A stretch of 64,000 nt of DNA from Halanaerobium kushneri (GTDB lineage: Bacteria > Bacillota > Halanaerobiia > Halanaerobiales > Halanaerobiaceae). The position numbers were made by a program, and so were the translations under genes. The notes under the pieces are model-generated. The model saw nothing but the letters and a program-made list of their open reading frames with translations. It did no database searches and was not told the DNA's origin. Position 1 is the first letter of the stretch. Every line of letters starts with the position of its first letter. This document shows, in pieces, positions 62,573-64,000 of this stretch. The DNA lies in NCBI RefSeq assembly GCF_900156285.1, contig NZ_FTNC01000004.1:62001-126000 (forward strand). Reading direction: 5' to 3'.

Positions 62573-64000
62573 ATGTCCTTTCTCTCTCTTTATCGAAAAT
62601 ACAGGCCAGAAAATTTCAATGATCTGATCGGTCAGGATCAGGTCAAAATAACGTTGAAAAATGCTTTAAAAAATGACAGAGTAGCACACGCTTATCTTTT
62701 TGCTGGTCCCAGAGGAACGGGAAAAACTTCAACAGCGAAAGTTTTTGCCAAGTCACTAAACTGTGCTAATCCTTCAGCTGAGTTCGAACCCTGTGGAGAG
62801 TGTAATTCCTGTCAGAGAATTGAAAAAGGCAATTCGCTTGATGTAATTGAAATCGATGCGGCTTCTAATCGTGGTATTGATGAGATAAGAGAGTTGAGAG
62901 AAAAGGTCAAATTTTACCCGGGTGAGGGACAGTATAAAGTTTATATCATTGATGAGGTGCATATGCTGACCAAAGGAGCCTTTAATGCCCTTTTAAAAAC
63001 TCTCGAAGAGCCACCTGAGAGTGTAGTTTTTATTCTGGCAACAACAGAGCCCCACGAAGTTATTACAACTATTATGTCCCGCTGTCAGCGTTTTGATTTT
63101 ACTTTATTAACCTTATCTGATTTAAAAAAACGTCTGCAATATATTGCAGAGGCGGAAGGTTATGAAATAGACAGAGAAGCTCTGGATATTTTAGCTCGAA
63201 GTGCCCGGGGTGGAATGAGAGATGCAATTAGTCTTCTGGATCAGGCCATTTCTTTTAGTGATGGTCGGTTAAGTGCTGATGAGATTTCCAGGATGCTGGG
63301 CAGAATTGATAAATCGGATTTAAAAGAATTTTTACTTTATTTAAGCAGGGAGCAGAGTCAGCAGGCTCTCCAATTATTGAATAAACAGCTGGATTCAGGT
63401 CTTGGAATCGAGCGGTTCAGTGAAGAATTAATAGAATACTGCCGCGAACTACTTCTGATTAAAGAATGTGGGATTGATTCCGGAATTTTAGAGTATTCTC
63501 GTAGCTATTTAGAAGAAATCGCTTCTGTTGCTGCTAATTTGAGTACCAAAAAGATAACTCGAATTATAGATGAGTTTGCTTCTTTAAAGCAAAAGCTGCG
63601 CTCAAGTGCCAGACCCCGTTTACAATTGGAGATAAGTGTTATAAAATTAAGTAGTAGGGGAAGCAGTGGCAGCTCACTGGAGGCCCGTCTTTCTGAACTG
63701 GAGTTTAAATTAGATAATTTCTTAACCGGGAATGATAGTTCTGATTTTAAGCAGAAAATTAAGACTAAAAAATCTGCTGCCCAAATGGAAACAGTTAATC
63801 AGCCTGAGTCAATAAATAAAGCTGAGCAAAAAACAGCTGAGGAGCAAAAAGAAAGCGAAAATCTGGAACAAAAAAATGAACAAAAAAATGAACAAAAAAG
63901 TGAGCAGAAAAATGAACAGAAACCGACTGTAGCAGGAAGTCAGAACGATGATAAAATTGCTCAGGAGGAAACAACAGCCCAAAAAGAAGTTTCAGACGAA
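62573..64000 (+). CDS. dnaX: DNA polymerase III subunits gamma/tau, 3'-truncated by window edge
   Basis: 476 codons are visible and open to the last base, so the gene runs out of the window. MSFLSLYRKYRPENFNDLIG is the classic start; then Walker A GPRGTGKTS, four zinc-binding Cys (from the second Cys region CGECNSC), YIIDEVHML (Walker B) and the SRC sensor motif (MSRCQRF). Domain III ends near residue 370 and an unstructured Glu/Lys/Gln-rich linker follows, with EQKNEQKNEQKSEQKNEQK repeats. It is the clamp-loader ATPase. In the linker, A7 runs at 63870-63876 and 63882-63888 are each followed by TGA in the -1 frame, which could generate a short gamma form of about 435 residues. GAGGTG precedes the ATG. 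Confidence 0.96.
   Translation, partial: MSFLSLYRKYRPENFNDLIGQDQVKITLKNALKNDRVAHAYLFAGPRGTGKTSTAKVFAKSLNCANPSAEFEPCGECNSCQRIEKGNSLDVIEIDAASNRGIDEIRELREKVKFYPGEGQYKVYIIDEVHMLTKGAFNALLKTLEEPPESVVFILATTEPHEVITTIMSRCQRFDFTLLTLSDLKKRLQYIAEAEGYEIDREALDILARSARGGMRDAISLLDQAISFSDGRLSADEISRMLGRIDKSDLKEFLLYLSREQSQQALQLLNKQLDSGLGIERFSEELIEYCRELLLIKECGIDSGILEYSRSYLEEIASVAANLSTKKITRIIDEFASLKQKLRSSARPRLQLEISVIKLSSRGSSGSSLEARLSELEFKLDNFLTGNDSSDFKQKIKTKKSAAQMETVNQPESINKAEQKTAEEQKESENLEQKNEQKNEQKSEQKNEQKPTVAGSQNDDKIAQEETTAQKEVSDE

Overview
The window looks like chromosome from a low-GC, anaerobic, diderm firmicute of the Halanaerobiales type (Halanaerobium or a close relative). The reasons are very AT-rich DNA, Gram-positive-style ribosome sites and sigma-A promoters, a long Bacillus-type SRP RNA, and at the same time outer-membrane machinery (a chaperone/usher-like gene set). 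The genus is inferred from these traits, not proven.

Layout. (1) 1-1.4 kb: 3' part of a cardiolipin synthase gene. (2) 1.45-22.7 kb: a dense signalling island. An MpsC/DUF2294 protein, a double-domain KaiC-like ATPase and a receiver-PAS-GGDEF-HD-GYP protein form one operon behind an attenuated leader. After them come three methyl-accepting chemotaxis proteins interleaved with four more GGDEF proteins and HD-GYP phosphodiesterases. In total there are five GGDEF and four HD-GYP domains in seven genes. One chemoreceptor is preceded by a c-di-GMP-I riboswitch and is cut by an in-frame TAG. (3) 23.1-33.9 kb: a sugar operon (isomerase, split transketolase, FGGY kinase, ribose-type ABC transporter, DUF2291 lipoprotein, LacI regulator) whose gene content fits D-apiose use. 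(4) 34-43.8 kb: a defence island with an acidic orphan protein, type I restriction-modification (hsdR, hsdM, hsdS), a 1019-residue nitrilase-STAND ATPase-TPR fusion protein and a solo tyrosine recombinase. (5) 44.2-51.3 kb: a second sugar operon (TIM-barrel isomerase/epimerase, ABC transporter, PfkB kinase, DeoR regulator). (6) 51.6-53.4 kb: tRNA-Arg(ACG) and two minus-strand envelope proteins. (7) 53.6-61.1 kb: a surface-appendage locus with a lipoprotein, DUF4402 subunits, PapD-like chaperone, usher (cut by an in-frame TGA) and a Cna-B/DUF4402 adhesin-like protein. It carries a c-di-GMP-II riboswitch with terminator at its head and tandem c-di-GMP-I riboswitches before its last gene. (8) 61.3-64 kb: tadA overlapping tRNA-Ser(CGA), tRNA-Ser(GGA), SRP RNA and the start of dnaX.

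How it works together. The window holds many predicted makers and breakers of c-di-GMP and also four predicted c-di-GMP-sensing RNAs, which control a chemoreceptor and the surface appendage. The simplest reading is a local circuit that switches between motility/chemotaxis and attachment. The most novel single gene is the nitrilase-STAND-TPR protein beside the type I restriction system, a strong candidate for a little-described anti-phage sensor/effector.
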